A DNA stretch of 64,000 nucleotides from QHVT01 sp036399015 (GCA_036399015.1 DASWNW010000062.1:1-64000); one strand, 5' to 3'. Counted from the first letter of the stretch, positions 43,401 to 52,446 are shown. Notes: generated by a model not told the origin, from the letters alone. A program made the numbers and translations.

Positions 43401-43507
43401 TGATGAGTATAGAAGCTAACGCTGACGTGAATGCGTTGTACGGCGTTACGGTAGATGAAGAAGTTGTGTTGCGGCCGGTGTCACCGGGAGCGCTAAGCGA
43501 CGCGTAA
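40463..43507 (+). CDS. Type IIG restriction-modification enzyme (Eco57I family)
   Basis: The 1,014-residue protein combines a PD-(D/E)xK nuclease at the N-terminus with a methyltransferase. Asp83 in APDYTFRF and Glu97/Lys99 in FFVEAKKP form the nuclease core. GVYYTPSYIVEYIVEQ precedes SAM motif I (LDPACGSGSF). The catalytic NPPY appears in VVIGNPPYIRI. A specificity region and a final helical region follow. Such single-chain enzymes cut next to, and methylate, their own site. The ATG at 40463 is preceded by AAGGAG at 40448-40453. It is read divergently from the other restriction-modification pair. Confidence 0.85.
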   Translation: MQTFGSIDTARAVITELVARFDVNRDRYELSSYNEETARNEFINPFFEALGWDISNRVGAAEQYKDVIHEESIKVGEHAKAPDYTFRFGGVRKFFVEAKKPAVDLKADPAPAYQLRRYAWSAKLPISVLTDFAEFAIYDTRIRPREGDKASVGRILYLRYDELLSKLDDIWSILSKEAVLKGSFDRYIEDTRGKRGTSQVDDEFLKEIEGWREELAKNFAVRNTQLTADELNFAVQATIDRIIFLRIAEDRGAEAYGRLLSLTKGPGIYQKLVDLYRKADTRYNSGIFDFTTDRLTPSLTIDDKVLKPILSNLYYPNSPYEFSVLPVEILGNVYEQFLGKVIRLTKGHRAVIEEKPEVKKAGGVYYTPSYIVEYIVEQTLGPFIEGKTPKQMEKLRILDPACGSGSFLLVAYQHLLDVHLAWYSQHQPEKHKKEVFFGRGGWRLTTAEKRRILLNSIFGVDIDRQAVEVTKLSLLLTVLEGENNETLTQQSLFGERALPSLEQNIKCGNSLIGSDALRGGLFPDAGEMKRVNPFDWHREFAKILKDGGFHVVIGNPPYIRIHNLVDYYPLEVRLIQRDYRTASDGKVDIYIPFVERALSLLRPDGSLGFILPNKFMQAEYGLNLRRLLRERAVLREIVDFGTAQVFERATTYTCLLFLTGIPQKTLRARFNKTYKRASEFLENAPDEVRKQSEFGEEAWITASTRETALLRRLETVPTRLASIAKLSITGVKTGANEVFVFDRAEPRRDGFVDVWPEGSASSVRIESDLLKSYLKAESLKRYEVLPGDRWLLYPYIQQGEDTVLISEIEMKRRYPKTWQYLLGHRELLEGRQKGKLEGPSWYGLSFASSLSMFMPSKIVTPTLSPVNAFAVEDGGKFFPQGAGGGCGIVVEDPDLRDYLVYILNSPLLTFYFQRISSPFQGDWYAYEPRYLARLPIIMPSSRDVIVERAERARRMMEMIARRRNTKTPHDRNRLDRQIEVMSIEANADVNALYGVTVDEEVVLRPVSPGALSDA

Positions 43508-43521
43508 GGGCTACGGCGGGC

Positions 43522-43587
43522 GCAAGAGTGTCGACATCGTACGGTTCTAGGGAGAGGCGAAGGAGATTGCAGGTCGCTCACGCCTCT
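43522..43587 (-). other. Downstream hairpin of the DUF2958 module and a further box
   Basis: The hairpin at 43553-43587 has AGAGGCG paired with CGCCTCT, then GAG with CTC, around an 11-base loop that reads CGACCTGCAAT on the minus strand. It includes the DUF2958 stop codon. Beyond it, on the minus strand, GTCGACACTCTTGC at 43535-43522 is a one-mismatch copy of the module box. A next module would begin here, but the DNA that follows is the type IIG gene on the opposite strand. Confidence 0.65.
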
Positions 43588-43973
43588 TGGTGGGTTTTGG
43601 TGAAGTCCGCTTTCGGCCAGACTTCGCCGATGTTCTTTTTCGCGACAGGGAAGTGAATGTCGCGTTCCATGTGGAGCAGGCTTAAGCGAACGCTCATCAA
43701 CTCGGAGAGGGAGGTATAGCCCCATTCGTCGCAGTCTTCCCCGACAGCCGACAAGCAGTACCCGAAGAACACGAAATCGTTACCCTCCGGTTCACCTTCC
43801 GTGGCGAAAAACGTGTACCGGCCCGCGGGAAAGAAGAATTTTGCGACAATCTTCTTCCCCCCGATTGGACTCTTCTCCTGCGAATGCAGAGGGAAGCGCT
43901 CGATGAACGTGCGTCGCAGCGAATCAGGAAGCAGGTGCTTCGCAATGCGTGCGTCGGAATGTCCGGATGCCAT
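43578..43973 (-). CDS. DUF2958 family protein
   Basis: The 131-residue protein matches DUF2958: KKIVAKFFFPAGRYTFFATEGEPEGNDFVFFGY then WGYTSLSELMSVRL and ERDIHF. The family is common on plasmids and integrated elements, often close to antirestriction-type genes, and its function is not established. The start is the ATG at 43973; the open frame extends upstream, but that part overlaps the leader. The leader has an ATAACGC motif 7 bases before the ATG and a box and hairpin as in the other modules. Confidence 0.85.
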   Translation of the reverse strand: MASGHSDARIAKHLLPDSLRRTFIERFPLHSQEKSPIGGKKIVAKFFFPAGRYTFFATEGEPEGNDFVFFGYCLSAVGEDCDEWGYTSLSELMSVRLSLLHMERDIHFPVAKKNIGEVWPKADFTKTHQEA

Positions 43974-44108
43974 GTGCGTGGCGTTATGGATTGAGAAAGA
44001 ACCAGGCGCGAGTCCGCCTCGGTATGTGAACGCCCAAGACGGCTGCAATCTCGCTTCGCGCGGTGAGTATGCCGCGCTGCGAATGATCCTTGCGCGAAGA
44101 GTGGCGAA
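43974..44108 (-). promoter_or_regulatory. Module leader 5 (DUF2958): box, inverted-loop hairpin, ATAACGC
   Basis: On the minus strand, box TTCGCCACTCTTCG lies at 44108-44095. A gap of 34 bp is followed by the hairpin 44060-44031 with plus-strand loop CTGCAAT (44043-44049), stems GG/CT, AAG/CTT and CGC/GCG with internal loops. ATAACGC (43987-43981) lies 7 bases before the ATG. The stem is weaker than in the other modules. Confidence 0.6.
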
Positions 44109-44430
44109 GAGGAAGAAACGAAGGAAGCTCTTCAAAAGCGTCAACTCGCTTGCGAAGCGCATCAGCATGCCGTGAACGAACGACGACCAGAAGTTCCCGC
44201 CCTGACCAAGCTAGACGGCAAGGAAAGCGCTTCAGCGCGGCGTTCAGCGTTGTCGGAAATTCTGACGACAAGTCGCGACGGACGTTAAACGCCTTCCATA
44301 TGCCGTTCCCTCGAATCTATGACGTACAGGTGTCCTGATTGCCGTATTTCGGTATTGTGGTCTGATTAGTTTTTCGCGCAGCGTGGTTGTAGTACGGCGG
44401 TCTGCCGCTTCTACCACTTACTCCACATCC

Positions 44431-47400
44431 ATGCCGCACCGGCCGACACGCGCATCCGCGTGGCTTCTCCTCCTCAGCATGACGCTGCAGACGCTGCTCT
44501 CCAGTGCCATCGCTCTGCCGACCGCGCACGCGCGACGGGCCGCAGATCCTCCTGGTCTCGTGCAGACCGGAAAGCAGCTTCCATCGGCGGCCGACCGCCT
44601 TGGCCTGAAGGGCGGGCCGCATGAAGAGCCGCAGTACCGGCCGCCGAACGCGGACGACGAGCCGGGCGACCTCCAGAAGGACGGCTCCTTCAAGCTGCCG
44701 AAGAACTACGTCGAGAATCCGGACGCGGTCGCCCTTCCGGTCACCGAGCAGCAGCCGTACGGCGAAACGAAGCGCGGGGGCGGCAAGAAGGGGGGCATCG
44801 AAGTCATGCGGCTCGACGTCTCGGGCGACGTCACGACGAACACCACGTGGACGGCCGCGAACTCGCCGTACGTGGTCACCGGGACCATCAACGTGCAGTC
44901 CCCCGCCACGCTCACCATCGAGCCGGGTGTCGTCGTCAAGTTCCAGTCCGGAGGGAATCTCCTCGCGCAGGCGGGAGCCACGCTCACTGCGATCGGCACC
45001 TCGACGAACCCGATCATCTTCACGTCCATCAAGGACGACTCCGCGGCCGGCGACACGAACGAGGACGGCACCGCGACCACGCCGGCGCCTGGCGACTGGA
45101 ACAGCCTCGGATTCACTGGGTACACGGACATCTACGGCGGCCACGCGGCCTTCGGTAGCCTTCAGCACGCGCAGGTGCGCTACGGGCAGCAGGTGACCTC
45201 GCGCTTCTCGAAGCCCGCGCTCTCGGATGACCGGATCGAGAAGATGAGCCTCTATGGGCTCTACCTTGATACGCCCGCGAGCGGCACCTACACGATCCAG
45301 CGGCTCACGCTGACCGGCAACGGCTACAACCTCTACATGTGGGCGGTTCCGTCCACGACGGAGATCAAAGACTCGATGCTGCGCGGGGCGACGAGCGTGA
45401 CGGCGGTACAAGCGTCGTCGAACACCGCGGCGAAGCTCACGAGCAATGCGATCGACGCGAACGACGGGGTCACCTGGGCGATTCAGGCGGCATCCAGCCC
45501 AATGGTGCTCCGCTACAACTCGATCGCCTTCAACCGCCGCACGAGCGACGGCAAGGCGATGGGCATCAGCGCGTCCGGGAGCACCGTCGATGCGCAGTAC
45601 AACTGGTGGGGCTCGACCTCCGGACCGGAAATCGATCAGCAGGCGAACACGGGCGGCGGAACCTTCCTGCCGTCCTCGTACGTGACCTATTCGAACTGGC
45701 TCGGGAGCGCCTTCGAAACGGATCACAAGCGCGGCAACCTCCCGTGGGCGGCGAAGGCCAACCTCGGAGTCGATGTGGCGAGCGGCAACCTCGTCTACAC
45801 GGATACGGATGTCTCGATCCCCACGATCGGATTCCCGCTCGAGATCGTCCGGACCTACAACAACCAGACGGCCGCGGTCGCCGGCGGCGATTTCGGCGCC
45901 GGGTGGACGTGGACGTACGGCACGAACCTCAATCTTTCCCCGGACACCTATGGCGGGGTGGTGTGGGAGCGCGCGGACGGCACGAAGAGCTACTTCAAGA
46001 AGCACGCGGATAACACCTTCACGGGCGAGGACGGCATCTACAGCACGCTCGTCTATGACCCGACTGCGCAGCAGTACACCCTCACGCATAAGGACCAGAC
46101 GAGGTTCGTCTTCAATAGCACCGGGAAGCTCGTGAAGCAGATCGATACGGACGGCAACGAGACCGTGATCGCCCGCGACACGAACGGCAAGATCCAGACA
46201 GTCACCGAGCCGATCGGCCGGCAGCTCACGGTCACCTATACCGGCAGCAATATCACGCAGATCGTGGACCCGCTCGGCCGCACCTTCGTCTACACCTTCG
46301 CGAGCTCGCCGGTTGCGCTCTACACCGTGACGCGGAAGGTCACCTCGAGCGGCGCAACCTACGCCACGGAGTCCTACGGCTACGTCAGTTACCCGTGGCA
46401 GCTCCAGACGCTCACGCAGGCGAACGGCGACGTGATCTACATGACCTTCGACAGCTCGAAGCGCGTCATCACGCAGCGCCTGAACGATGGCTACACGGGG
46501 CGCTTCACCTACGGCGCCGGCACCGACCAGCCCACGGGCCTCTCGTTCGCCGCTGGCTCCACGGGCGTCGCGGACAACCGCGGGCGCATGCACGTCTACT
46601 TCTACAACCCGAAGTCGAACAAAGTCTTCGAGACCTGGCATGAGCAGGCGACGGACGGGACGAACTACTGGTGGTACGCCGAGAATCTCTGGAGCTATGT
46701 CGGCTACCTGCAGACGAGCTGGCGCGATATCGACCAGAAAACGACCACCTACAAGTGGGACCGCAATGGGAACCTCCTGGAGGAGGTGAAGCCGGGGAAC
46801 CGGAAGACGACCTACACCTATGACGCCTTCAATAACCGGACGAGCACGAAGGACAATCTGAATCGGATCACGGTCTTCGAGTACGACGGCGAGCAGCACC
46901 TGACGAAGATCACGGACCCGCTCACGCGCGAGACGACGACCACCTACACCACAGCAGGGCTCCCGGCGACGGTCACGGATGCGCGGAGCAAGGTGACGAG
47001 CTTCACGTACGACAGTTGGGGATACCCCGAGACGATCACGAACGCGGAGAGCGAGACGCTCACCTTCGACTACGACGCGGGCGGCCGGAAGCTCTGGGAG
47101 GAGACCCCGCAGGCGAAGCGGACGACCTACACCTACAACAGCAGGGATCAGGTGCTCACGGTGACGGACCCGCTCTCGAACGTCACGGCCACCACCTATG
47201 ACAGCAAAGGCCGGAAGGAGACCGTGACCGACGCGGAGAACCACGTCACGACCTTCACCTACAACACGACCCGGAACGTGCTCTGGAAGGTCACCGATGC
47301 CGCCGGCGGCGTCGTCGAATACACCTACGACAATCTTGGCCCAAGCCTCACGCAGGTGAAAGACACGCTCGGGCGCACGACCACGATGACCTATGACCTG

Positions 47401-50400
47401 ATGTTCGGCCGGAAGGCGACGGAGACCGATCCGCTGAGCGTCGTCGTCGGCACGTGGACCTATAAGCCGAGCGGTCTCCTTGCGACAGCGAAGGACGGCC
47501 TGAATCAGACGACGACCTACACCTACGACACCGCGAACGATCTCACCTCGATCGCCTACGCCGACTCGAAGACGGTGACGCAGACCTTCGACGGCGTGGG
47601 GAACCGCCTCACGATGACCGACTGGCTCGGGACGCATACATGGACGTATGACGCCTTGAACCGGGTGACGAGCTATACGGACCATGCGAGCCGCGCCGTG
47701 AGCTATGCCTACGACCAGGTGGGGAACGTCAGCACGATCACCTACCCCGGCAACAAGACCGTCACCTACACCTACGACGATGCGAACCGCATCGCGAGCA
47801 TCACCGATTGGGATAACCGGGTCACGAACTACACCTACGATGCCTCGGGCCGCATCGGGAGCTTCACCCTGCCGAACGGGGTCACCACGACCTATGGCTA
47901 CGACGATGCCTCGCGCACGACGTCCGTGGATCACATGGATGGGCAAACCCCGATTGCGCAGCTCGACTATACGTTCGACGACCTCGGAAACCGTCTGACG
48001 AAGGTGGACGCCGCGGGCACCGAGACCTACACGTACGATGCGCTCTCGCGCGTGACGAACGTTGCCTACCCCGGCAGCGCGAGCACAACCTACACCTACG
48101 ACAAGCACGGAAACCGGCTCACGAAGACCGATTCCTCCGGTACCGTCGCTTACACCTATAACAACGGCGACCATCTCCTCACGGGCGACGGCGTGCGCAC
48201 CTATGACGCGAACGGCCAGCTCACGAAGATCGGCTCGCGGAGGACGCTCACATGGGACGCGCGCCAGCAGCTCACGCAGGTGAGCGCCACTGCAACGAAC
48301 ACCGCCCCGACCGCGAACGCGGGACCGGACAAGGCGGCGTACGTGAACCGCCTCGCCATCCTCGACGGCAAGGCGAGCAGCGACCCGCAGGGCGATCCGC
48401 TGACCTACACTTGGACGGAGGCTGGGACCAACCCGGCCACCGGCATCCTGAAAGGCACGGGTAGCCCGGAGCCCGGCTTCACGCCGACCATCGCCGGCTC
48501 CTACACGTTCAATCTCACCGTCTCGGACGGGACGAACACGAGCGCACAGGACAGCGTGACGATCACCGTGCAGAGCGGGTCACCTTCCGCGCAGACGCTC
48601 ACCGTGCGGCCGACCGGCGCGAACTCGGGCTACGTCTACAGCTATTACACGGATGGGAGGTACTTCAACAGCGATCTCAACGCAGGCAAGGTCAGCGGGT
48701 ACGAGTACATGGGCGCCGCGCAGTTCGCGCTTCCGGCAGCGCCGGGAGACACGTATCTCTCGGCTGCGACGCTCGGGCTCATGGGCGCGTACAGCTACAA
48801 CGGCACGGCGAACGACGCCTGGACCGTGGACATGCTCCCGGCGAGCTTCGACGCGAACTGGCCGACCAGCGCGACCTGGAACACGATCTCCGGCGCGACG
48901 CCGGACCGCACGCTCTCGCCGCCTCTCACCGGTGCGACCGCCGTCGCAAACGGCTCGCTCGATAGCTGGACACTCGGCAACGATGATCTCGCAGCCATCC
49001 AGAACCGCTACGCGGGTGCGGGGAAGCTCTCAATCCGCGTGAAGGGCAACAACGCGAGCAGCTCAACCTACGTCTACTGGTACGGCGGCGGCACGTGGAC
49101 GGAGACGAACAAGCCAGCGCTGAACCTCACCTTTACGCCGAATCCGCAGTTCGACCACCTGCCGATCGGGCGCGCCGGGCTCGATCAGACCGTGACCGCG
49201 AATACGCAGGTGACGCTGAACGGCTCGACATCGTATGACTACGAGGGCGCGGTCGCGGGCTACCAGTGGGCGGCGCACGCCTCAAATCCGGCAACCGTCA
49301 GCCTCAGCAGCTCGACCGTCGCCTCGCCGACGTTCACACCCACGGTGGCTGGCATCTATCGCTTCTCGCTTGTCGCGACGGACGGAGCCTCGCAAACGAG
49401 CACCGCGGACGAGGTGGTGGTGACGGTGCTGCGCTCCGCGGTCCCACAGCTCACGAAGTACACCTACAACGGTGACGGCGACCGCGTGAAGCAGGAGAAG
49501 GACACGGTCGTGACCGAGTATGTGCAGGACTCGAATCCGAAGAATGAGCGCGTGCTGATGGAGACGACGGCCAGCGCAACGACCTACTACGTCTACGGGC
49601 ACGATCTTCTCTACACGATCGAGGGCACAACGCCGCACTACCTCCACGCGGATAGCCTCGGGAGCACGGTCGCCGTTACCGACGCGAATGGCGATATTGA
49701 GCAGACCTTCGCTTACGACATCTTTGGGCAGCTTCGGAAAGGCACGGGCACGGGCGGCACGACCTACACCTTCACGGGTGAGGAGAATGACCATGACAGC
49801 CTCGTGTATCTGCGCGCGCGCTACTACGAGCCGGCGACAGGGCGCTTTACGAGCCGCGACCGGTTCCCTGCTGATGCGGCCGACACACAGACCTTCAACA
49901 GATACGCATATGTGAAGAACAATCCCACAAACTACGTCGACCCGAGCGGTGAAAAGGAACTTCTGTCAGCGTTGCGAAGGGTCGGTGATTGGCTCGTACG
50001 TGCGTTGTTCGCTCCCGTGGCTACGGTCTCAGATAGCGGACCACACGCGTGCTACGCGCCCATCAATCTTCATCCAGTCGCCACCGAAGTCGGCGCCGGC
50101 CTTGCGTTCGTTGGTGGCGGCAGCACTAAGGCGGCTAGTGTCGGAGCAAAGAGCGCAGCGCAGGCGGCGAAGGCCGTTACCACGAGGGGCTTCGGCAACA
50201 TCTTCGTTCGCGAGGTGAAGTACACGGCTGACGAGGTGCTGGCGATCGGCTCGAGGTGGCTTGGTCCGCAATATGTGGAGATCGGTGGCGCTGGCAGCGG
50301 TGTCTTCCGATCCATTGACGGGCTGAGGCAGTTCCGGATGACGACCCGTGACCTCCTTGGGTTGCACGGTGGTGGTCCGCACGTCAATATTGAGGCAATG

Positions 50401-50451
50401 GATCTGCTGACGGGTAAAGCCGTCGAGAATCTCCACCTCTTCCTCAAGTAG
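44431..50451 (+). CDS. Rhs/YD-repeat polymorphic toxin-type protein
   Basis: The 2,006-residue protein starts with a signal peptide (AWLLLLSMTLQTLLSSAIALP). A parallel-beta-helix-like region (about 125-420) precedes an Rhs entry domain (LGVDVASGNLVYTDTDVSIP). A long array of YD repeats (YTYDANG-like) runs to about residue 1280. Two PKD-like domains and a DNRLRE-like region interrupt the shell. The Rhs core signature YLRARYYEPATGRFTSRD is followed by a C-terminal domain of about 170 residues (VFRSIDGLRQFRMTTRDLLG then HGGGPHVNIEAMD) of a type found in polymorphic toxins. The gene after it is a likely immunity gene. Confidence 0.88.
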   Translation: MPHRPTRASAWLLLLSMTLQTLLSSAIALPTAHARRAADPPGLVQTGKQLPSAADRLGLKGGPHEEPQYRPPNADDEPGDLQKDGSFKLPKNYVENPDAVALPVTEQQPYGETKRGGGKKGGIEVMRLDVSGDVTTNTTWTAANSPYVVTGTINVQSPATLTIEPGVVVKFQSGGNLLAQAGATLTAIGTSTNPIIFTSIKDDSAAGDTNEDGTATTPAPGDWNSLGFTGYTDIYGGHAAFGSLQHAQVRYGQQVTSRFSKPALSDDRIEKMSLYGLYLDTPASGTYTIQRLTLTGNGYNLYMWAVPSTTEIKDSMLRGATSVTAVQASSNTAAKLTSNAIDANDGVTWAIQAASSPMVLRYNSIAFNRRTSDGKAMGISASGSTVDAQYNWWGSTSGPEIDQQANTGGGTFLPSSYVTYSNWLGSAFETDHKRGNLPWAAKANLGVDVASGNLVYTDTDVSIPTIGFPLEIVRTYNNQTAAVAGGDFGAGWTWTYGTNLNLSPDTYGGVVWERADGTKSYFKKHADNTFTGEDGIYSTLVYDPTAQQYTLTHKDQTRFVFNSTGKLVKQIDTDGNETVIARDTNGKIQTVTEPIGRQLTVTYTGSNITQIVDPLGRTFVYTFASSPVALYTVTRKVTSSGATYATESYGYVSYPWQLQTLTQANGDVIYMTFDSSKRVITQRLNDGYTGRFTYGAGTDQPTGLSFAAGSTGVADNRGRMHVYFYNPKSNKVFETWHEQATDGTNYWWYAENLWSYVGYLQTSWRDIDQKTTTYKWDRNGNLLEEVKPGNRKTTYTYDAFNNRTSTKDNLNRITVFEYDGEQHLTKITDPLTRETTTTYTTAGLPATVTDARSKVTSFTYDSWGYPETITNAESETLTFDYDAGGRKLWEETPQAKRTTYTYNSRDQVLTVTDPLSNVTATTYDSKGRKETVTDAENHVTTFTYNTTRNVLWKVTDAAGGVVEYTYDNLGPSLTQVKDTLGRTTTMTYDLMFGRKATETDPLSVVVGTWTYKPSGLLATAKDGLNQTTTYTYDTANDLTSIAYADSKTVTQTFDGVGNRLTMTDWLGTHTWTYDALNRVTSYTDHASRAVSYAYDQVGNVSTITYPGNKTVTYTYDDANRIASITDWDNRVTNYTYDASGRIGSFTLPNGVTTTYGYDDASRTTSVDHMDGQTPIAQLDYTFDDLGNRLTKVDAAGTETYTYDALSRVTNVAYPGSASTTYTYDKHGNRLTKTDSSGTVAYTYNNGDHLLTGDGVRTYDANGQLTKIGSRRTLTWDARQQLTQVSATATNTAPTANAGPDKAAYVNRLAILDGKASSDPQGDPLTYTWTEAGTNPATGILKGTGSPEPGFTPTIAGSYTFNLTVSDGTNTSAQDSVTITVQSGSPSAQTLTVRPTGANSGYVYSYYTDGRYFNSDLNAGKVSGYEYMGAAQFALPAAPGDTYLSAATLGLMGAYSYNGTANDAWTVDMLPASFDANWPTSATWNTISGATPDRTLSPPLTGATAVANGSLDSWTLGNDDLAAIQNRYAGAGKLSIRVKGNNASSSTYVYWYGGGTWTETNKPALNLTFTPNPQFDHLPIGRAGLDQTVTANTQVTLNGSTSYDYEGAVAGYQWAAHASNPATVSLSSSTVASPTFTPTVAGIYRFSLVATDGASQTSTADEVVVTVLRSAVPQLTKYTYNGDGDRVKQEKDTVVTEYVQDSNPKNERVLMETTASATTYYVYGHDLLYTIEGTTPHYLHADSLGSTVAVTDANGDIEQTFAYDIFGQLRKGTGTGGTTYTFTGEENDHDSLVYLRARYYEPATGRFTSRDRFPADAADTQTFNRYAYVKNNPTNYVDPSGEKELLSALRRVGDWLVRALFAPVATVSDSGPHACYAPINLHPVATEVGAGLAFVGGGSTKAASVGAKSAAQAAKAVTTRGFGNIFVREVKYTADEVLAIGSRWLGPQYVEIGGAGSGVFRSIDGLRQFRMTTRDLLGLHGGGPHVNIEAMDLLTGKAVENLHLFLK

Positions 50452-50452
50452 C

Positions 50453-50758
50453 TTGGCTTGGCTCGCAACAGTACAGCTTAGTACGGGGTACACCCGCCAC
50501 CGGCTCGTGCACGGACCGCACGGGCCGGTGGCGGATATCCCGGACGTTGTCACGGTCGCGATCTACGCGGCGGACCACGGCTACTACCTGCTTAGATATG
50601 ACGCGAGCAATCAAATCGTAGCCGACACGTGGCACGTCAGCCTGGAAGAGGCTCAATCACAGGCAGCGCACGAGTACCTGATCGGGCCGAACGACTGGCG
50701 GGAGGAGCGAATCGCACTTGAGACTATCGACACAGAGAAACGAGGACCCAGCTCCTGA
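50453..50758 (+). CDS. Putative immunity protein for the Rhs toxin
   Basis: The 101-residue protein is read from a TTG codon one base after the Rhs stop. It contains beta-hairpin-rich sequence (VVTVAIYAADHGYYLLRYDAS) and a helical end. Small immunity proteins immediately after Rhs toxin domains are the rule, and position is the main evidence. No known immunity family is recognised. Confidence 0.55.
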   Translation: MAWLATVQLSTGYTRHRLVHGPHGPVADIPDVVTVAIYAADHGYYLLRYDASNQIVADTWHVSLEEAQSQAAHEYLIGPNDWREERIALETIDTEKRGPSS

Positions 50759-50811
50759 CACGAGCCATGCCAGGGTTGTGAACCGCTACCATTCCTGACC
50801 CAAAAGAACGC

Positions 50812-51567
50812 GTGACCACGCAGGAGTTGAAAGCGGCGCATCGGCACTGCTCGCGGAACCGAGACGAACTGTCGCGGAGCACCAACGCTGGCTGTTTCTT
50901 CTGCCTTCGCATCTATCCCGCAACGGATATCGAGGAGTGGACCGATGATGGCATGACGGCGATCTGTGCGCACTGCCCGACTGACAGTGTGATAGGAGAC
51001 GGCGGTTGGCCTTTGTCGGCCGCCTTCCTTCGGGAGATGTGCGACTTCTGGTTTAGCGCCACTGCGGTATCCGAATACGGTGTGTCAGATGCGACTCCGG
51101 CTCCATGCTGCCCGATACTCGCATCAGCGTTGGAATTCCGGCCAGAGCTGCTTGTGCAGCGAAGCAACGGACTGATCGTGATTCCGGTTCATGACGGCGA
51201 ACCACAGGAAGGCTGCCGGGGAAGATCGGGCATGGAGGTCAGCTTCTGTCCCTGGTCCGGTCACCCTTTGCGACCTGTGGACCGAAGCAGCTCGGACACT
51301 ACAACCGTTCCGCATGCGTGTGAAGTTATGACGATCGCGATTGAGGGAGAGGATTTGATTGTCGCCTTCGATGCACCGCGCTCTCGGTACTTACTACCGG
51401 TTTTCGATGGCGCACCGGATGAGAATTGCCTAGGCAGCGACGGTATCGAAATTCTGTTTTGCCCTTGGTGCGGCGTTACTCTGAGTGGCGAAGCCATCCT
51501 ACCGCGGGGGAATCTTGAGTCCTATCGGACGAAACTGCCCTTCGGCACTAAGAGTCCCCGATTCTAG
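50812..51567 (+). CDS. Immunity-like Cys-rich protein
   Basis: The 251-residue protein (GTG start) opens with HRHCSRNRDELSRSTNAGCFFCLRIYPATDIEEW then TAICAHCPTDSVIGDGG, a pattern found in small cytoplasmic proteins near polymorphic toxins. Two further Cys units, FCPWSGHPL and FCPWCGVTL, follow. It may be a fusion of an immunity-type domain with two CPWCG-type zinc units. It belongs to the tail of the Rhs locus. Confidence 0.55.
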   Translation: MTTQELKAAHRHCSRNRDELSRSTNAGCFFCLRIYPATDIEEWTDDGMTAICAHCPTDSVIGDGGWPLSAAFLREMCDFWFSATAVSEYGVSDATPAPCCPILASALEFRPELLVQRSNGLIVIPVHDGEPQEGCRGRSGMEVSFCPWSGHPLRPVDRSSSDTTTVPHACEVMTIAIEGEDLIVAFDAPRSRYLLPVFDGAPDENCLGSDGIEILFCPWCGVTLSGEAILPRGNLESYRTKLPFGTKSPRF

Positions 51568-51595
51568 TGGAGCAAGAGCTGGACATCTTTTCGCC

Positions 51596-51886
51596 ATGGC
51601 GGTAACCGATAAGGAGTTCACGTGTCCAGTGTGCGGTTACGCTGGCCTTTCTGAGCCGGCGTGGGACCAGGGCGTCCCGTCCTATGAGATCTGCGACTGC
51701 TGCGGAACGGAGTTCGGCTATGAAGATGCTGCTGCGGACGGAGATGTGCCGTACATGCACGAGCGGCTTCGCGAGAATTGGGCTCGCGCCGGGTACCCTT
51801 GGACGTCAGCCGCAGGTGACCCGCCCGCAGGCTGGAATCCCGCCGAGCAGATGCGAAGTGCGGGCATAGAGCCTCCGGCGTTGTAG
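51596..51886 (+). CDS. Cys-rich small protein (CPVCGY family)
   Basis: The 96-residue protein has CPVCGYAGLSEPAWDQ, then YEICDCCGTEFGYEDAA and LRENWARAGYPW. This C-x-x-C-G-Y / C-x-x-C-G-x-E-F-G-Y family is frequent next to Rhs and other contact-toxin loci, where members are thought to be immunity proteins. The ATG at 51596 is chosen because the family begins there. It follows the 251-residue protein by 28 bp. Confidence 0.65.
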   Translation: MAVTDKEFTCPVCGYAGLSEPAWDQGVPSYEICDCCGTEFGYEDAAADGDVPYMHERLRENWARAGYPWTSAAGDPPAGWNPAEQMRSAGIEPPAL

Positions 51887-51954
51887 ACCAGCAAACTCTC
51901 GACTGAAGGGGGCGACCGTGGCGTCGGCGCCCCGGTTCAGGCCCCGCGCTCCAC

Positions 51955-52446
51955 TTAGCGTTGCCCGCGCCTTGGTGCCCACCCCGGAGGTGGGGGCTCC
52001 CATCCCTGCCCGAGCTCCTCGGAGTCAGCAACCATCGAGTCGACGAGTGGGAGGTCGAGGTCATACTGGTCCGGTGCCAACGGCGCTACGTCGACGCCGC
52101 CGATCTGCGCGTCGTTTCCGAACACCACCACGGCCATCGGCCCGGTGCTCGGCGCGCGCCCATAGGCTTGCGCGATGCAGTGTGAGTCGGCGTTGTCCGG
52201 CCAGCCACGGACCGAAAAACTGAGGCAGCCGCATGTGCAGTCATACGTCACTTCCGACTTCTCAAGGTGTGTCATCAGCCGTGCGATGAGTCGTTCCTTC
52301 TCATCCGGGTCGGTCGGGCCGATCACCCCATCGAGAGTTTTAAGAGGTACTCCAAGCTCAAGGGTGCGGCGAACTACAACAAGCTCCTTGGGCGTCGGTT
52401 TCCTGTACTGCGGGGGCAGGCCGGCCACGCTTGGGGTGGAGCGCAT
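51955..52446 (-). CDS. Hypothetical protein with CTCGC motif
   Basis: The 163-residue protein carries YDCTCGCLSFSVRG near the middle, followed by VVVFGNDAQIGGVDVAPL. The pattern of a Cys motif followed by a small beta region recalls immunity-like proteins of toxin loci. It lies on the strand opposite to the Rhs gene. No confident family. Confidence 0.45.
   Translation of the reverse strand: MRSTPSVAGLPPQYRKPTPKELVVVRRTLELGVPLKTLDGVIGPTDPDEKERLIARLMTHLEKSEVTYDCTCGCLSFSVRGWPDNADSHCIAQAYGRAPSTGPMAVVVFGNDAQIGGVDVAPLAPDQYDLDLPLVDSMVADSEELGQGWEPPPPGWAPRRGQR

Noticed and set aside
44317..48174. A 1,285-residue open frame antisense to the Rhs gene
   Set aside because: It is Arg/Val/Gly-rich without domains and mirrors the repeat structure of the Rhs gene on the other strand. 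The plus-strand frame has a signal peptide, YD repeats and the Rhs core.
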